64,000 nt of DNA, from contig CM076154.1 in the NCBI GenBank assembly GCA_038025085.1, positions 16,094,001-16,158,000 on the forward strand, given 5' to 3'. The position numbers and the translations under genes are program-made. Within the stretch, counting starts at the first letter, position 1. Each line of letters opens with the position of its first letter. Of the stretch, positions 38,093 through 49,828 are shown piece after piece. The stretch is from Tetragonia tetragonoides. Lineage: Eukaryota; Streptophyta; Magnoliopsida; Caryophyllales; Aizoaceae. The notes below the pieces were generated by a model. That model had not been told where the DNA came from and ran no database searches. It worked only from the letters and a program-made list of their open reading frames with translations.

Positions 38093-39066
38093 ATAGGGTT
38101 TTTTTTACCATCCCTATAAAAATGTATTTGGGCCGTGGTCTCCTTCATTTTCTTATTTTTCTCCTCTTGTTCTTTCCTTACGTTAAGCAACCAAAACCCT
38201 TGTGCCATTATAACACAGGTTTCTCTCTTTCTCTCTCCTTCTCATAGTGTTTATTGTTCTTGATTTTGTGAAAGTTTTAATCTTTGCATGTTGGACTTTA
38301 TGTATGATTGTTCTTGCTTTTGATTTCATATGGGTTTTTTGGTTTTCTTTTTGTTTGCTGTTAAAGTATATATGGTTTACTTTCATACTTTGTATAGTGT
38401 ATATGCTAAAGATTTATTTGTTGTTATGGTTTGTTATAATGTATCAAACATTGATGTTAGGGGGTTTTGTTCATTGTTCTACGTAGGAAAGGAGGCTCCT
38501 TTTTGAGTTTTAATATAGTAAAAAGTAAAATCTCACTAGTAGCTTGAGAAAATGTTTCTAAATTTGCAACCCAATGATCTGCGATTTACCAAAGTTGTAA
38601 ACTTTGTAACAATTTAATTTCTATGGATTATGCTTTCGGGTTTTATGATTTCATTTCAGTACGTAGTTTATTTTTGCTAGCCTAAGCAGTCTTCATTGTA
38701 TATGCTAAAACAGTAAATCTGATGTAGAAATTGTTAAAGTTTTAATCTTTTTTTACTACAATACCAAAATTCTAGTATATATGCTGCTTGCCTGTTTTAA
38801 TGTTTTCAGGGTTATGTTAATCCGTTTTATGTGCGTTTCAGTTTATATAGTATATATGCTGCTTGCCTGTTTTAATTGGTTGACGTTAGGAATTGCCTCT
38901 TATTAATTGCAATGTTAACATGTTACTAGACTGTTTTTGAATTTCCTTTTTGTTTTTTTGAACGATTTACTGAGACTTGTAATTTTTCTGTACAGGGTTC
39001 AATTAGGATCTTTTGGGAACTTTGATCTGTATCTGCTGATTGCGTGTCTTTTCACTAGCCGTCAAG
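38093..39066 (+). promoter_or_regulatory. Right eEF2 promoter, TATA box and split leader
   Basis: TATA box CTATAAAAA at 38114-38122, so the start is near 38145. Leader exon 1 ends at 38218, the leader intron is 38219-38995 (777 bp, CTGTACAG acceptor), and leader exon 2 is 38996-39066. Homology to the left copy starts near 38093. Confidence 0.8.
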
Positions 39067-42000
39067 ATGGTATGTATTTTGTCCGAGATAGAAGTCTCGA
39101 ATTTCTTAAGTGTTACTCTGATGTTGCTATTTTAGCTGTATATTTTCTTAAATTTTTGTTGTATTTGTGGCCTTACAGGTGAAGTTTACTGCTGAAGAGC
39201 TCCGCAGGATTATGGACGTAAAACACAACATCCGTAACATGTCTGTTATTGCTCATGTCGATCATGGTAATACATCTTTTTCATACCATATATATTTATT
39301 TACCTGTTAACTTGTATAGTTTTACTAGTTATTGGTTACAGAGTAATCAGTTTAATGTGGTAAGACATCTGTCTTTTCGTATGTCTTCATATGACTGTCT
39401 CATTTAATTAGTTTTCTCCTAGGGAAAATTTAGCCTTTTGGTATTTAAACTTTGATCTGGTATGCTTGTTCCCATCTATTGTTGTTTTTCAATATCAAGT
39501 GAATGTTTGGATTGTCCAACCAAATTTCAATATATGATGAGTACTTGAAACTTGGATGGCCGGATACAATTTACCTGATGGAAGATAACCTTTGTTATTA
39601 TCTGTTCTAAGTATTGCTGTAACATACTTATGTTGCTGCTGTTCAGCATGGGGCCTTTTTTCTAATGTAACATCATTCCGTTCTCCAGGGAAGTCAACAC
39701 TCACCGATTCCTTGGTGGCTGCTGCTGGTATCATCGCCCAAGAAGTGGCTGGTGATGTTCGTATGACTGATACCCGCGCTGATGAGGCCGAACGAGGTAT
39801 CACCATCAAGTCAACTGGAATTTCTCTTTACTATGAGATGACTGATGAAGCATTGAGCGCTTTTAAGGGACAGCGTGAAGGGAATGAGTACCTCATCAAC
39901 CTTATTGATTCTCCTGGGCACATTGACTTCTCATCTGAGGTCACTGCTGCTCTACGAATCACTGATGGTGCTCTCGTTGTGGTTGACTGTATTGAGGGAG
40001 TTTGTGTCCAGACAGAAACTGTTCTCCGTCAGTCTCTTGCTGAGAGGATCAGGCCTGTTCTGACTGTCAATAAGATGGATCGCTGTTTCCTTGAGCTTCA
40101 ACTTGACGGAGAGGAGGCTTACACAACATTCCAGAAGGTTATTGAGAATGCCAATGTAATCATGGCTACATATGAAGATCCTCTTCTTGGTGATTGCATG
40201 GTCTACCCTGAAAAAGGGACAGTGGCATTCTCAGCTGGTCTTCATGGTTGGGCATTTACTCTCACCAACTTTGCTAAGATGTATGCCTCCAAGTTTGGAG
40301 TTGATGAATCCAAGATGATGGAACGTCTCTGGGGTGAAAACTTCTTTGATCCAGCCACCAAAAAGTGGACTACCAAGGCGAGTGGTTCCCCAACTTGTAA
40401 GCGTGGGTTCGTTCAGTTCTGTTATGAGCCCATCAAGCAGGTTATTGCAACTTGCATGAATGATCAGAAGGATAAACTGTGGCCTATGCTTCAAAAGCTT
40501 GGGATACAGTTGAAGGGTGATGAGAAAGACTTGATGAGTAAGGCATTGATGAAACGTGTCATGCAGACCTGGCTGCCAGCTAGTACTGCTCTGCTTGAAA
40601 TGATGATCTATCACTTGCCATCTCCAGCAACGGCTCAGAGATATCGTGTTGAGAATTTGTATGAAGGGCCAATGGACGATATGTATGCGAATGCCATCAG
40701 GAACTGTGATCCTGAGGGTCCTTTGATGCTTTATGTTTCGAAAATGATTCCTGCACCTGACAAGGGTAGATTCTTTGCCTTTGGTCGTGTGTTCGCTGGG
40801 AAGGTTGCAACTGGTGTGAAGGTTAGGATCATGGGCCCTAACTATGTTCCTGGACAAAAGAAGGATCTTTACGTTAAGAATGTTCAGAGGACTGTCATTT
40901 GGATGGGGAAAAAGCAGGAAACTGTTGATGATGTGCCTTGTGGTAACACTGTGGCTATGGTTGGTTTGGATCAGTTCATCACCAAGAATGCAACCCTGAC
41001 CAACGAGAAGGAAGTGGATGCTCACCCAATTCGTGCTATGAAGTTCTCTGTCTCACCAGTTGTCCGTATTGCTGTGCAGTGCAAGGTCGCCTCTGATCTT
41101 CCCAAGCTTGTTGAAGGTCTGAAACGTTTGTCGAAATCAGATCCTATGGTTGTCTGTTCCATTGAGGAATCTGGTGAGCATATCATTGCTGGTGCCGGAG
41201 AACTTCACCTGGAGATTTGCTTGAAGGATCTGCAGGAGGACTACATGGGTGGTGCTGAGCTTATCACGTCTGCACCTGTTGTTTCCTTCCGTGAAACTGT
41301 TATTGACAGGTCAAACCACACTGTGATGAGCAAGTCTCCGAACAAGCACAACCGGTTATACATGGAGGCCAGGCCATTGGAGGATGGTCTTGCAGAGGCC
41401 ATTGATGACGGACGAATTGGTCCAAGAGATGACCCTAAGAACCGATCCAAGATTTTGTCTGAGGAGTTTGGCTGGGACAAGGATCTGGCAAAGAAAATCT
41501 GGTGTTTTGGCCCTGAAACTCTTGGTCCTAACATGGTGGTTGATATGTGCAAGGGAGTTCAGTACCTGAACGAAATCAAGGATTCGGTCGTGGCTGGTTT
41601 CCAATGGGCATCAAAGGAAGGTGCACTGGCTGACGAGAACATGAGAGGCATCTGCTTTGAAGTTTGTGATGTGGTTCTTCATACTGATGCCATCCATCGT
41701 GGAGGTGGCCAGATCATTCCAACTGCTAGGAGGGTCTTCTATGCTTCCCAGCTGACCGCGAAGCCCAGGTTGTTGGAACCTGTATACCTGGTTGAGATCC
41801 AAGCTCCTGAAAATGCTCTTGGTGGTATCTACAGTGTTCTGAACCAGAAGCGTGGACATGTGTTTGAGGAATTGCAGAGGCCTGGTACCCCGCTCTACAA
41901 CATTAAGGCATACCTTCCTGTTGATGAGTCTATCGGGTTCACAGCTACCCTAAGAGCTGCAACATCTGGTCAAGCCTTTCCGCAGTGTGTGTTTGATCAC

Positions 42001-42129
42001 TGGGACCTGTTTAATTCAGACCCAATGGAGCCTGGAACCCCAGCTGCAAAACATGTCACTACTATCCGTAAGAGAAAGGGACTGAAGGAGACCATGACTC
42101 CACTCTCTGAATTTGAAGACAGGCTGTGA
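39067..42129 (+). CDS. Elongation factor 2 (eEF2), right copy, complete
   Basis: Drives ribosome translocation in the cytosol, using GTP. Coding exons are 39067-39069 (ATG alone), 39179-39266 and 39689-42129, giving 843 residues, the usual plant eEF2 length. G-domain motifs: AHVDHGKST (26-34), DSPGH and NKMD. The diphthamide loop DAIHRGGGQ has its His at residue 700 (codon 41695-41697). The protein ends SEFEDRL. All splice sites are GT-AG. The open frame upstream of 39689 is read-through from intron, not part of the protein. It is nearly identical to the left copy in exons and recognisably so in introns, which points to a recent inverted duplication or gene conversion. Confidence 0.98.
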
Positions 42130-42589
42130 GGAACTTTGCTGGTAGTTCTTTTTTCTGTTTACTTTTTATGGGTGAACCTTTCGGTAATATCTATTTGTGA
42201 AACATTGTTGTCGTTTACACGGATTGCACCCTTCTGTGGGGGTTACATTGTGATAGTTTTGTCACAATTTTGGAACCTTAATGGTGGTTTTACTCTATGA
42301 TCTGCATTTTCTGGGAGTCCGCTTGTTTTGACAATTGCTATTTGCTATGGTACTGTGAGGTCTGTGACTATTATCCTTATTTGGAAATTAAATGATGATT
42401 AGTTCAGTCATTGGCTTTAGAATTATATTTTGGTGCTACAGCCAGCAGGCATTGTGCTAATAATTCCACCTCGTTGCCTTGCGAGTAGAGCATTGTTCTC
42501 CATTAAACCTTCACCATAGTAGCAAATTCTCTTATAGTTATAAATAGTTAAAGATTAAATAATATTTTTGTTTGGACTAGCAATCTGAT
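42130..42589 (+). other. eEF2 3' UTR and flank
   Basis: T-rich 3' untranslated sequence. No separate feature is seen. Confidence 0.6.
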
Positions 42590-42960
42590 CTGAAAAGATT
42601 GGTTTGCATATTCAGATGAAAAAAATCTTCAAACTTGCTGCATATACTGTGTGAAATGCTGGAATATCATTCATAAATCATTAGTACTTGTTTTTTCCCC
42701 TGACTATCAGAGGAATAAGAAAAAACATAAAATGCTCAACTGGATGTATGACTACCGATCACATTACCCAGCCACTCAGGGTTGCTCTGGTGACGATACC
42801 TTCGTTTAGCTTGCAGAGTTGCAGTAACTATGCTTCTTTCATGATACGTTCCTGTTTTGTTGTCGTCGTGTTCTTCAAATGTCTTTCTTTTGCTTGCTAC
42901 GTTTGATCCACTATGAGGATTTTCAGTCTAACGGAATCATGGATATCTGGTGGTTTGGTT
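42590..42960 (+). repeat. Fragment similar to the RABA2 intron
   Basis: Same-strand match to 21736-22450. An exact run of about 32 bp includes GTGAAATGCTGGAATATCAT (42650, 21799). Further landmarks in order are TTAGTACTTG, TTTAGCTTGCAG, GTAACTATGCTTCTTT, TTTGATCCACTATGA and TTTTCAGTCTAA. It is shorter than the intron segment, so pieces are missing. Confidence 0.85.
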
Positions 42961-43064
42961 TGAGCAACTTTCATTTAACCAAAAGATAGTTTCGTACAAA
43001 TATCCTGCCTACAGTAGTGCAAATATGCTAAAAAAATAGAAACATCACATAGGCCAATGTACAC

Positions 43065-43090
43065 AAAAAAAAAAAAAAAAAAAAAAAAAA
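43065..43090 (+). repeat. Poly(A) tract
   Basis: 26 A residues next to the minus-strand LINE remnant. On the plus strand it could be the tail of something inserted from the left, but no source is identified. Confidence 0.7.
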
Positions 43091-43109
43091 CCAATACACC
43101 AAACAAGAA

Positions 43110-44240
43110 AATGCCAACAGAAACGATACTTGAAGAAAATCAATCGTATGCAGCTAGGTTTCTTCACATTGATCTTGGGAGTCTTTTTCTTCTTAACAAA
43201 TGCGGGACGGATCCCCATCTTGTTCGCACCAGATTCTGTTACAAGTTGAATCCTTGACTCTGATAACATTGCTTAATTGCATCTTCAATTCCATTTTAAT
43301 GTTGCTCTTGATGTTGTCCATAACAAGCACCTCATTTTCTAAAAATAACAGAATTTCGACACTTCCAAATGTAATAGACCGTTGCTGTAAATTCAGCTCT
43401 TCTCATGGATCTAATAGCAGAACTCCCTACTATCTTATTTCTCCGCCATTCACATACATCATCCCAAACCGAGCGCTAGAGGAGTATCAAAGTGCATGAA
43501 GGAGCATGTATCTGTCCAGATTTTTCTAGCAGTGCTGCACTGAAATATGATCATGGCTCTCGTATGGAGCCTGACAAATGCGGTGAGATTCATCTATTTG
43601 CAAACCCCATTTGACCAGCTTCCCTTGTCAACAATCTGTGATGTCCCAATAACCAAGCAATAAAACTATGCTTCAGATAACAATTTTTGCCCCATATCAA
43701 ATTTGTCAATTTCTGAGAAGCAAGGTCGAGCAGTGCAGGGTGTTGTAAGCCCCTTTAGATTAGAAAGGGAGAGATCTTACCAGTCCATTGCAGATTACCA
43801 TCAATGACAGCCACACATCTTACTACTGATTTTAGAGCATAATCTCAATATTTGAGCAATTCTCTGAAACTCCATGAATGAGAACCGGAATAAATAAGCA
43901 TCCACAATGATTTTATTAAGCATATACCGCTCATGTGGCCATTTAACCCATACAATGTATGCTTTCTGAATTCTGAGCTAGATTCCATAACAACTTCAGA
44001 ATAAGTGCACCATTCATCCACTTACAGTATATCTCTCTGAAACCAAGACCACCACTGCACTTTGGTTGACACATATCCTGCCAGGAAATTCAAACAGCTT
44101 TGTTACACTTTTTTGCTTACCACCCTAAAGAAAGCTCTTGCACAAAGTTTCCACTTGTTTCCGAAACTTCTTTGGCAACACAAAAATAGCTCCCCAAGAA
44201 TTGCTGGGGCTGTACAAAACAGATTTATTCAATAATGCTC
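43110..44240 (-). pseudogene. LINE remnant (zinc-binding region), minus strand
   Basis: Translating the minus strand with many frame changes gives PKCSGGLGF, WNLAQNSES, LLGYWDI, KLVKWGLQIDESHRICQAP and ESHDHI. These match the C-terminal RT-adjacent and zinc-binding part of plant LINEs. No intact frame. Confidence 0.75.
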
Positions 44241-45203
44241 TAGCTGCATATGATTCTCATATATGGCTAGCAAGAAAAGCATCTATCCGAGCAAAGTTCA
44301 ACACAAGCATATTTGGGCTGTTGCTACAAAAAAAAGACAGTTTATGGGTCAAGTGGGTTCATGCTATCTATTTGAAAGGGGTTGATCTGTACGAGCACAG
44401 GGTACCTAGTGATTGTAGTTGGTACTGGAAGAAGTTGATGAACTTAAGAGAAGGAATAAGTGGGCTATCAACTAATGCTGCCTGACCTATTGATTATAAA
44501 GGTGTGTATACTATCATGCTGGGTTATGAAAGATTTATTGGCTGTCATGCTAGATACAAGGAATCCGAAATTGTTTGGAGGAAGTACTCTATTCCCAATC
44601 ACGGTATTTATCTATGGCTGGTTACTCAAAGGAAGCTCTTAACAAGTGATAGACTGTTGAAGATTAATGTTTCTGTCCCTGATAGCAGCTGTCCGCTCTG
44701 TAAAACTCATCTAGAGACCATTTCTCATTTGTTCTTTGATTGTTGAGTATCTGGAAAGGTGATTGAAGGTGTTTGTGAGTGGGCAAAACTTTCTGTTTGG
44801 CCATATGACTACAGACGCTTGCCTACTTGGTTGAAGAGGAGAAAGGGTAATAAACACATACAAGAGACTAATCTATTGTTGCCTTAACTGTAGCTAGTGC
44901 TTACTACCTTTGGATGTCGAGAAACAAGATTCTATTTGCTGGTGAACAATGGGATGCTCCCAAGGCTTATCCTACAAATTACAAGGATCATGAGCGTTCG
45001 CTTTAGATGTGTTAAACCTATGAAAATCCCTGTAAAAGCTGTTGAGTTGTTTAATTTGGTCAGTTAGTAGCTCTAGCCTCTAAGGCCTGTAGTTCATTAC
45101 CTAAGTACCCTTCCTAGAAGTGCCTTGGGTATGAATTCTACTCCCTTAGTGCTTTGTATTGAATGCTTATTTTGGTTGGTATCTTTTGGTAATTAAGCTA
45201 GCT

Positions 45204-45233
<30 letters not shown>
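44241..45233 (+). pseudogene. LINE remnant with poly(A), plus strand
   Basis: Plus-strand coding sense: KKDSLWVKWVHAIYLKGVDL, then SIPNHGIYLWLVTQRKLLTS and CPLCKTHLETISHLFFDC (zinc-binding region). It ends in a 26-A tail at 45208-45233. It contains stops and frameshifts and lies head to head with the minus-strand remnant at about 44240. Confidence 0.8.
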
Positions 45234-45234
<1 letters not shown>

Positions 45235-46091
45235 TTCGACACAAGCAAGTCGAGACTTGTGTATTTGTCAATCTCATATAAGAGATGTCAATTCTTTTGA
45301 ATAAGCAACTATACTGCAAACATTATATCAATCCATTGAGGGTCCAAATGAGTTGATTTACTAAAACTATCCCAACACAAAATATTGTAATTTCGTCGCA
45401 TTATTATGATTTTATGTTTAATTGACATTGTATAGATTGAGTTCACTTATTAGTAATCAAATTTATATGAATTATTAGATTCAGTCATAATGGAACGAGT
45501 ATTGCTTCAATCGACATCTTCATTATTAGTACTATTTATATGTGAATTAATCTAAATTTTTTATGATGGCATGTATAACTATGATGCTCATATAAGGCTA
45601 TACTAGCAAGAGTAAGCATTCATTCAACAAAAGTTTCGGCACAAGTTGAGACTTGATATCATTCTCATGTTACTACGTACTACTAGTATTGCTTTAATAT
45701 CGAATAAGCTAGTATTGCTTCTATCGACATTTTGACTCTTATTACTATTTATATGTGTACTTAATCTAAACTTTAACACAAATTAATTTTAATTAATTTA
45801 AATATTTAAATTTTAACGCCATTTAGGACAGCATGTATGTATAACTATGATCCTTATACAAGGATAGCAAGAGTAATGCATCCATCCGATCAGACTGTCG
45901 AGTGTCGATACAAGTAGAGACTTGAAGGTGCATATATCAATCTCACGTAACGGAATGTCAAATACGTGTGAATTAAGCAACTATACTGCCAAATATATAT
46001 CAATCCATTGAGTGTCCTTATGAATCGATGTCTATCATGACGCAAAGTATTACCACTTCCTCATATTATTATTACATGATTATCTTACTTT

Positions 46092-46382
46092 AAGGAGCCG
46101 TTTGGTTGGGGGTAATGAGTAAGGGGTAATGGAATGAATTTTTAGGCTAAAATTGTAATGTGAAGTGGTGATGATGGTAATGATTAATGGGGTAATGGAG
46201 AAAATGAAGGAAAATGAGGGAATATCATTACCCTATAGGGATGTGGGTTTCAATTATCCCTCATATGGGGGTAATCATTACCTTCCTTCTCACAAAATCT
46301 AACCCCCACTACCTCACATACCTTTCATTTTAGCATAAAAATCCATTCCATTACCCCCTTAATCATTACTCCAACCAAATGT
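46092..46382. mobile_element. Foldback MITE
   Basis: Left end GTTTGGTTGGGGGTAATGAG and AAGGGGTAATGGAATG; the reverse-complemented right end reads TTTGGTTGGAGTAATGATTA and AGGGGGTAATGGAATGG. The inverted repeat continues toward the centre, so the whole 290 bp can fold into a hairpin. The right terminus is less complete (CCAAATGTAA). Confidence 0.75.
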
Positions 46383-46477
46383 AACTATATTGACATATTA
46401 TTGACTGGGTTCACTCATTAGTGATTAGATCCATTAGATTTAATATGGAACGAGTATTGCTTCTAAACTTTAGTACT

Positions 46478-47119
46478 TTTTTTTTGAAGGAAAGAGAATT
46501 CATTCATTCATAAAAAGCCATCCGGCATCTACAACGGTGAATATCTCTAAACAAATCTAATTTTAACATAACCAAGTATAAATCTAATATAAAAAGATGA
46601 ATATGATTTCCACTATCACTGCTTGAAATCGGTGTCTTGATCAGCTCCGTCGATAAATGACTACCAATTCAAACATCACTGTTAGAAATCGGCGTCTTGA
46701 TCAGCTTCGTCGATAATTGACAATGCCTGATATAGCAAAAAATTTGCTACACAGTAAACGGGAGGCCACCGCCTTTTCCCTACGATCGGAGGTAAGCACG
46801 AAACGTGCTGCAGCTATTTGGAAGAACAAATCCCCTTGTCATAGTAGATTGAACTTGTCTTCTTGATTCATCAAACCGAACCTAAAAACAGAATTTTGAC
46901 GACCCTCCAACAAACGCGGAGAACTCCACAATTTCTCACCAAAGGAGAGTTTATTACTAACCATAAAGAAAAACAAACTAAAAAACTAGATCGAAAGCAA
47001 AAAATCAACAACGGATGAGCTAACCACCGGCAAAAATATCGGTGATAGCCCCAAGATGAGTCAAAGAGAAAATGAAGGTAGGGTTTTTTAAGAGAGAAGA
47101 GAGAGAGAGAAGAGTCGTA
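46478..47119 (-). mobile_element. Non-LTR retroelement, family C
   Basis: 642 bp flanked by a perfect 18-bp duplication CTTCTAAACTTTAGTACT (46460-46477, 47120-47137). Minus strand: CT-rich start with AAAAAACCCTACC, a body, then GTAGATGCCGGATGGCTTTT and an A-tail. Head and tail resemble family A (13869, 47509) but the body differs. Confidence 0.85.
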
Positions 47120-47508
47120 CTTCTAAACTTTAGTACTAGTTACATGTGTACATATTAATCTAAACTTTAACACTATTTACTTTTAATCAATAAATATAGA
47201 AATTATAACGCTCTTTATTAGGATAGTGTGTATGACGATGAGAAGCTCTTTATTAGGATAGTGTGTATGACGATGATTCTCAGATAAGTCTAGAAGTAGA
47301 GTATTCAAGAGCTGACTTGATAATTAGGATCATGTACTTAATTAAAAAGTGAATTTAACCCAAAAATCAACCCGTAATCAATTCGACCCGAACTATTACA
47401 ACTCAAAGTGTTGCAATTTCCCAATTAAAGGTATTAGGAACCTATCCAAAAAGTTTTTTTATTTTTGGGAATAACAAGAAAGCCTCCAATCTATATAGAT
47501 GACCAGAT

Positions 47509-48039
47509 CTCTTTTTTTCTCTCTCTCCTTCCCCTAAAAAAACCCTAGCCCATTTTTAGTTCAGGGGCTGCCATTAGCAATTCTTTGCTAATGGTAAGCC
47601 CCAATTCTTTTTGTTTCATTGTTTTGTTCTACTATCTAGTTTTATTATGTCTAATAATATCAGTCTCTCCATTTGTGAGAGTTAGTTTGTCCCATATGTT
47701 GGGTTCGGCTGTCTCTCACTTTTTTAGAGTATTGTTAGTTTTTCGTTTTGTCGTTCGTATGGTGCTTTGTTGGATCTATTCTATCAAGAGGTGGTCTACT
47801 ATGTCGGATCGAAGCATTCAAAGCTATAGCAGAGGCTTCCGCGAAGAGGCTGTAATATGGAAAACAGCGATTAAATGGAAGCCGATCGGAATTGGTGAAT
47901 CTCTAGTGCTACATAGCTTTTTTATTCGAATGTATTCTGATGTTTTAGATCTATTTCTTGTTGAATTCAACCCTTCTTGTAAGTGCCGTATGGCTTTCAA
48001 TTAATGGAATTTATTTTCCCCTCCAAAAAAAAAAATATA
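47509..48039 (+). mobile_element. Non-LTR retroelement, family A, copy 2
   Basis: About 531 bp flanked by a perfect 17-bp duplication TATATAGATGACCAGAT (47492-47508, 48040-48056). It has a CT-rich start, AAACCCTAGCC, the 139-codon frame (47585-48004), CCCCTCC and an A-tail. Copies 1 and 2 differ at 17 of 139 translated positions, so the frame shows no sign of constraint. Confidence 0.88.
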
Positions 48040-48056
48040 TATATAGATGACCAGAT

Positions 48057-48769
48057 GACCAAGAGATCCCGGTGTTCGAAACCTAACAGTCTCATTCCCG
48101 AAATGGAATATTTCAGGACATGTTATGAGGATGACTTGTGCATTATCAACACTTCAAACTCAACAGAGTGTAAGTAGGTGTGATAAAAAATATAACATTA
48201 GTTGGGTATACAACCATCTACTTAAGTTTTTGTTTTTGTTTTTTTTTTTATCATTGGAATTCGTATTTATTCAACCTTGTAGAAATAGAATTACAAGGGA
48301 CATGGAACAAGCTTACAATAGCATCATTTGTAGATACAACCCCCACCTTCTATGAAGGGTTGAGATGCATCCACACAATCATGTGCTCTAAGCTCATTCA
48401 AAAAGCAAAAAAATTTACTCCAATCAAATACAAGGAAGCCCAAAACAATACACCAGCAGCTTGATGAACTACATCCACGCACATAACTCCACGATCATAT
48501 GAATGCCCTGTTTAGCTAATCCATCAGCTATCTAATTTGCACTTCTACCTTTATGAATAATACTTATGTTTTTGATTGAGTTAGTTTTAAACTTCTAACA
48601 CACAAACCAAATCAAAACAACCTAAAATAACAAATCTATAGAGTAATTCACTGGTATTGGGAAATTGTTCAATACAATGATAGCAAAACCAAAAGAAACA
48701 AAAAAAGGAAATGATTACAATGATGTGAGTCACCATCTTATTACCGTAACAAATAATAATCATCTCTAT
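48057..48769. other. Intergenic, no gene seen
   Basis: A/T-rich; a T-run at 48238-48250. No supported coding region. Confidence 0.4.
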
Positions 48770-48910
48770 CGGAGATTCAATCACTCCCTCCAATTAATCC
48801 TTCCAATACCTCACAAAGATCGAACAAAAAAGAAAGAAAAACAAAGTTTATTTTATGTTTTGTGAGGTATTGGAGGGATTAATAGAAATGAGTGATTGAA
48901 TAGAATCTCA
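48770..48910. repeat. Short foldback (MITE-like or miRNA-like hairpin)
   Basis: GAGATTCAATCACTCCCTCC, AATTAATCCTTCCAATACCT, CACAAA pairs with its near reverse complement at 48857-48905 across an A-rich loop. The stem is about 45 bp. It is most likely a small MITE; a small-RNA precursor is possible but not shown. Confidence 0.7.
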
Positions 48911-49828
48911 TCTCCATCACTAAATTGTAGTCACCGAGGGTGATCGATCGAGATAAAAAGAATTGATAGCTCATGCATTCTAATTTCTTTCCTACTTATA
49001 AATTATAACCAATTTAGACAAAAAATATATTTTACCAGATTGGCCAAAAAACAGGCAATTTTACAACCAAATTGATGAGTATGATCTTTGACTTGATAAC
49101 TTGTGTGGTGGAAAGCAAAGGTAGATTGGTTAAATAACTCCATCTCCGTCATTTGAACGAAGTTCCCATTATAATACAGTGAAAAATACATGCTAATTTC
49201 CGTGTATAATGGTGTACAGCTACACCTATTAACTTCAAGCAATAGACATTCAATTCTCCCACTCACCCCAACATTTTACTCCGCCGCCTGCAGCTGCAAC
49301 GCAGCTTACCACCGCCACCAGAGTCCAGATCCACCACCACAAGCAGCCTACCACTCCTCTTCCACGGTTTCACCCCTCGTCCTCCCGTTCTCTTCTCACC
49401 CTCTCCAATTCCACCTATTTTGAGAGGGTCATACCACCTTAATGGTCTTAACCACAGGATAACAAAATGCAACAGCTATTCTCAATAATCTTATATTGTA
49501 GAGGCCATAAACAGAGCCCGTGTCATGGGCATGTATGATCAAAAGTTACATCAAAGAATAACTTTAAAAAATACAGTAGGTAAAGTATGATTTCACAAAA
49601 TTGCTAGCAACTTTTACATACATCTTGTTACATCGCCAAACAGCCCTTCTCTCCTTTTGACAAAATAGCCAACTGCGAAGCCTATGGCCAAAATAGCTTC
49701 ATCATAGTCCTCTTTCTGACCGAGCAATGCGGCAGCTGACTTTTTTCCTTCTTTTTGCTCCGCTGTTGCTTTCTTCCTTTCTTGATCCCAACTCGAAAGA
49801 AAGAGAATCAAACTGAATATAGGACTGA
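48911..49828. other. Intergenic and UTP21 3' UTR
   Basis: The right part (about 49600-49828) should be the UTP21 3' UTR on the minus strand. The rest, including a CCACC-rich stretch near 49260-49420, has no supported gene. Confidence 0.5.

Larger units (their letters stand above)
45236..47330 (+). repeat. Degenerate tandem array, interrupted by two insertions
   Basis: The motif GAGTATTGCTTC...TTAGTACT...TAATCTAAACTTTAACAC recurs at 45498, 45713 and 46452. CAAGTAGAGACTTG...AAGCAACTATACTGC...ATCAATCCATTGAG occurs at about 45250 and 45910. The MITE at 46092 and the retroelement at 46478 broke it later. Near 47205-47275 GCTCTTTATTAGGATAGTGT is repeated in tandem. No gene. Confidence 0.7.

Noticed and set aside
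40231..41025. 264-codon frame opposite eEF2
   Set aside because: Antisense shadow of the eEF2 coding exon.
43065..45233. Single twin-primed LINE insertion with inverted 5' part
   Set aside because: Both halves encode overlapping parts of the same protein region, so one insertion cannot explain them.
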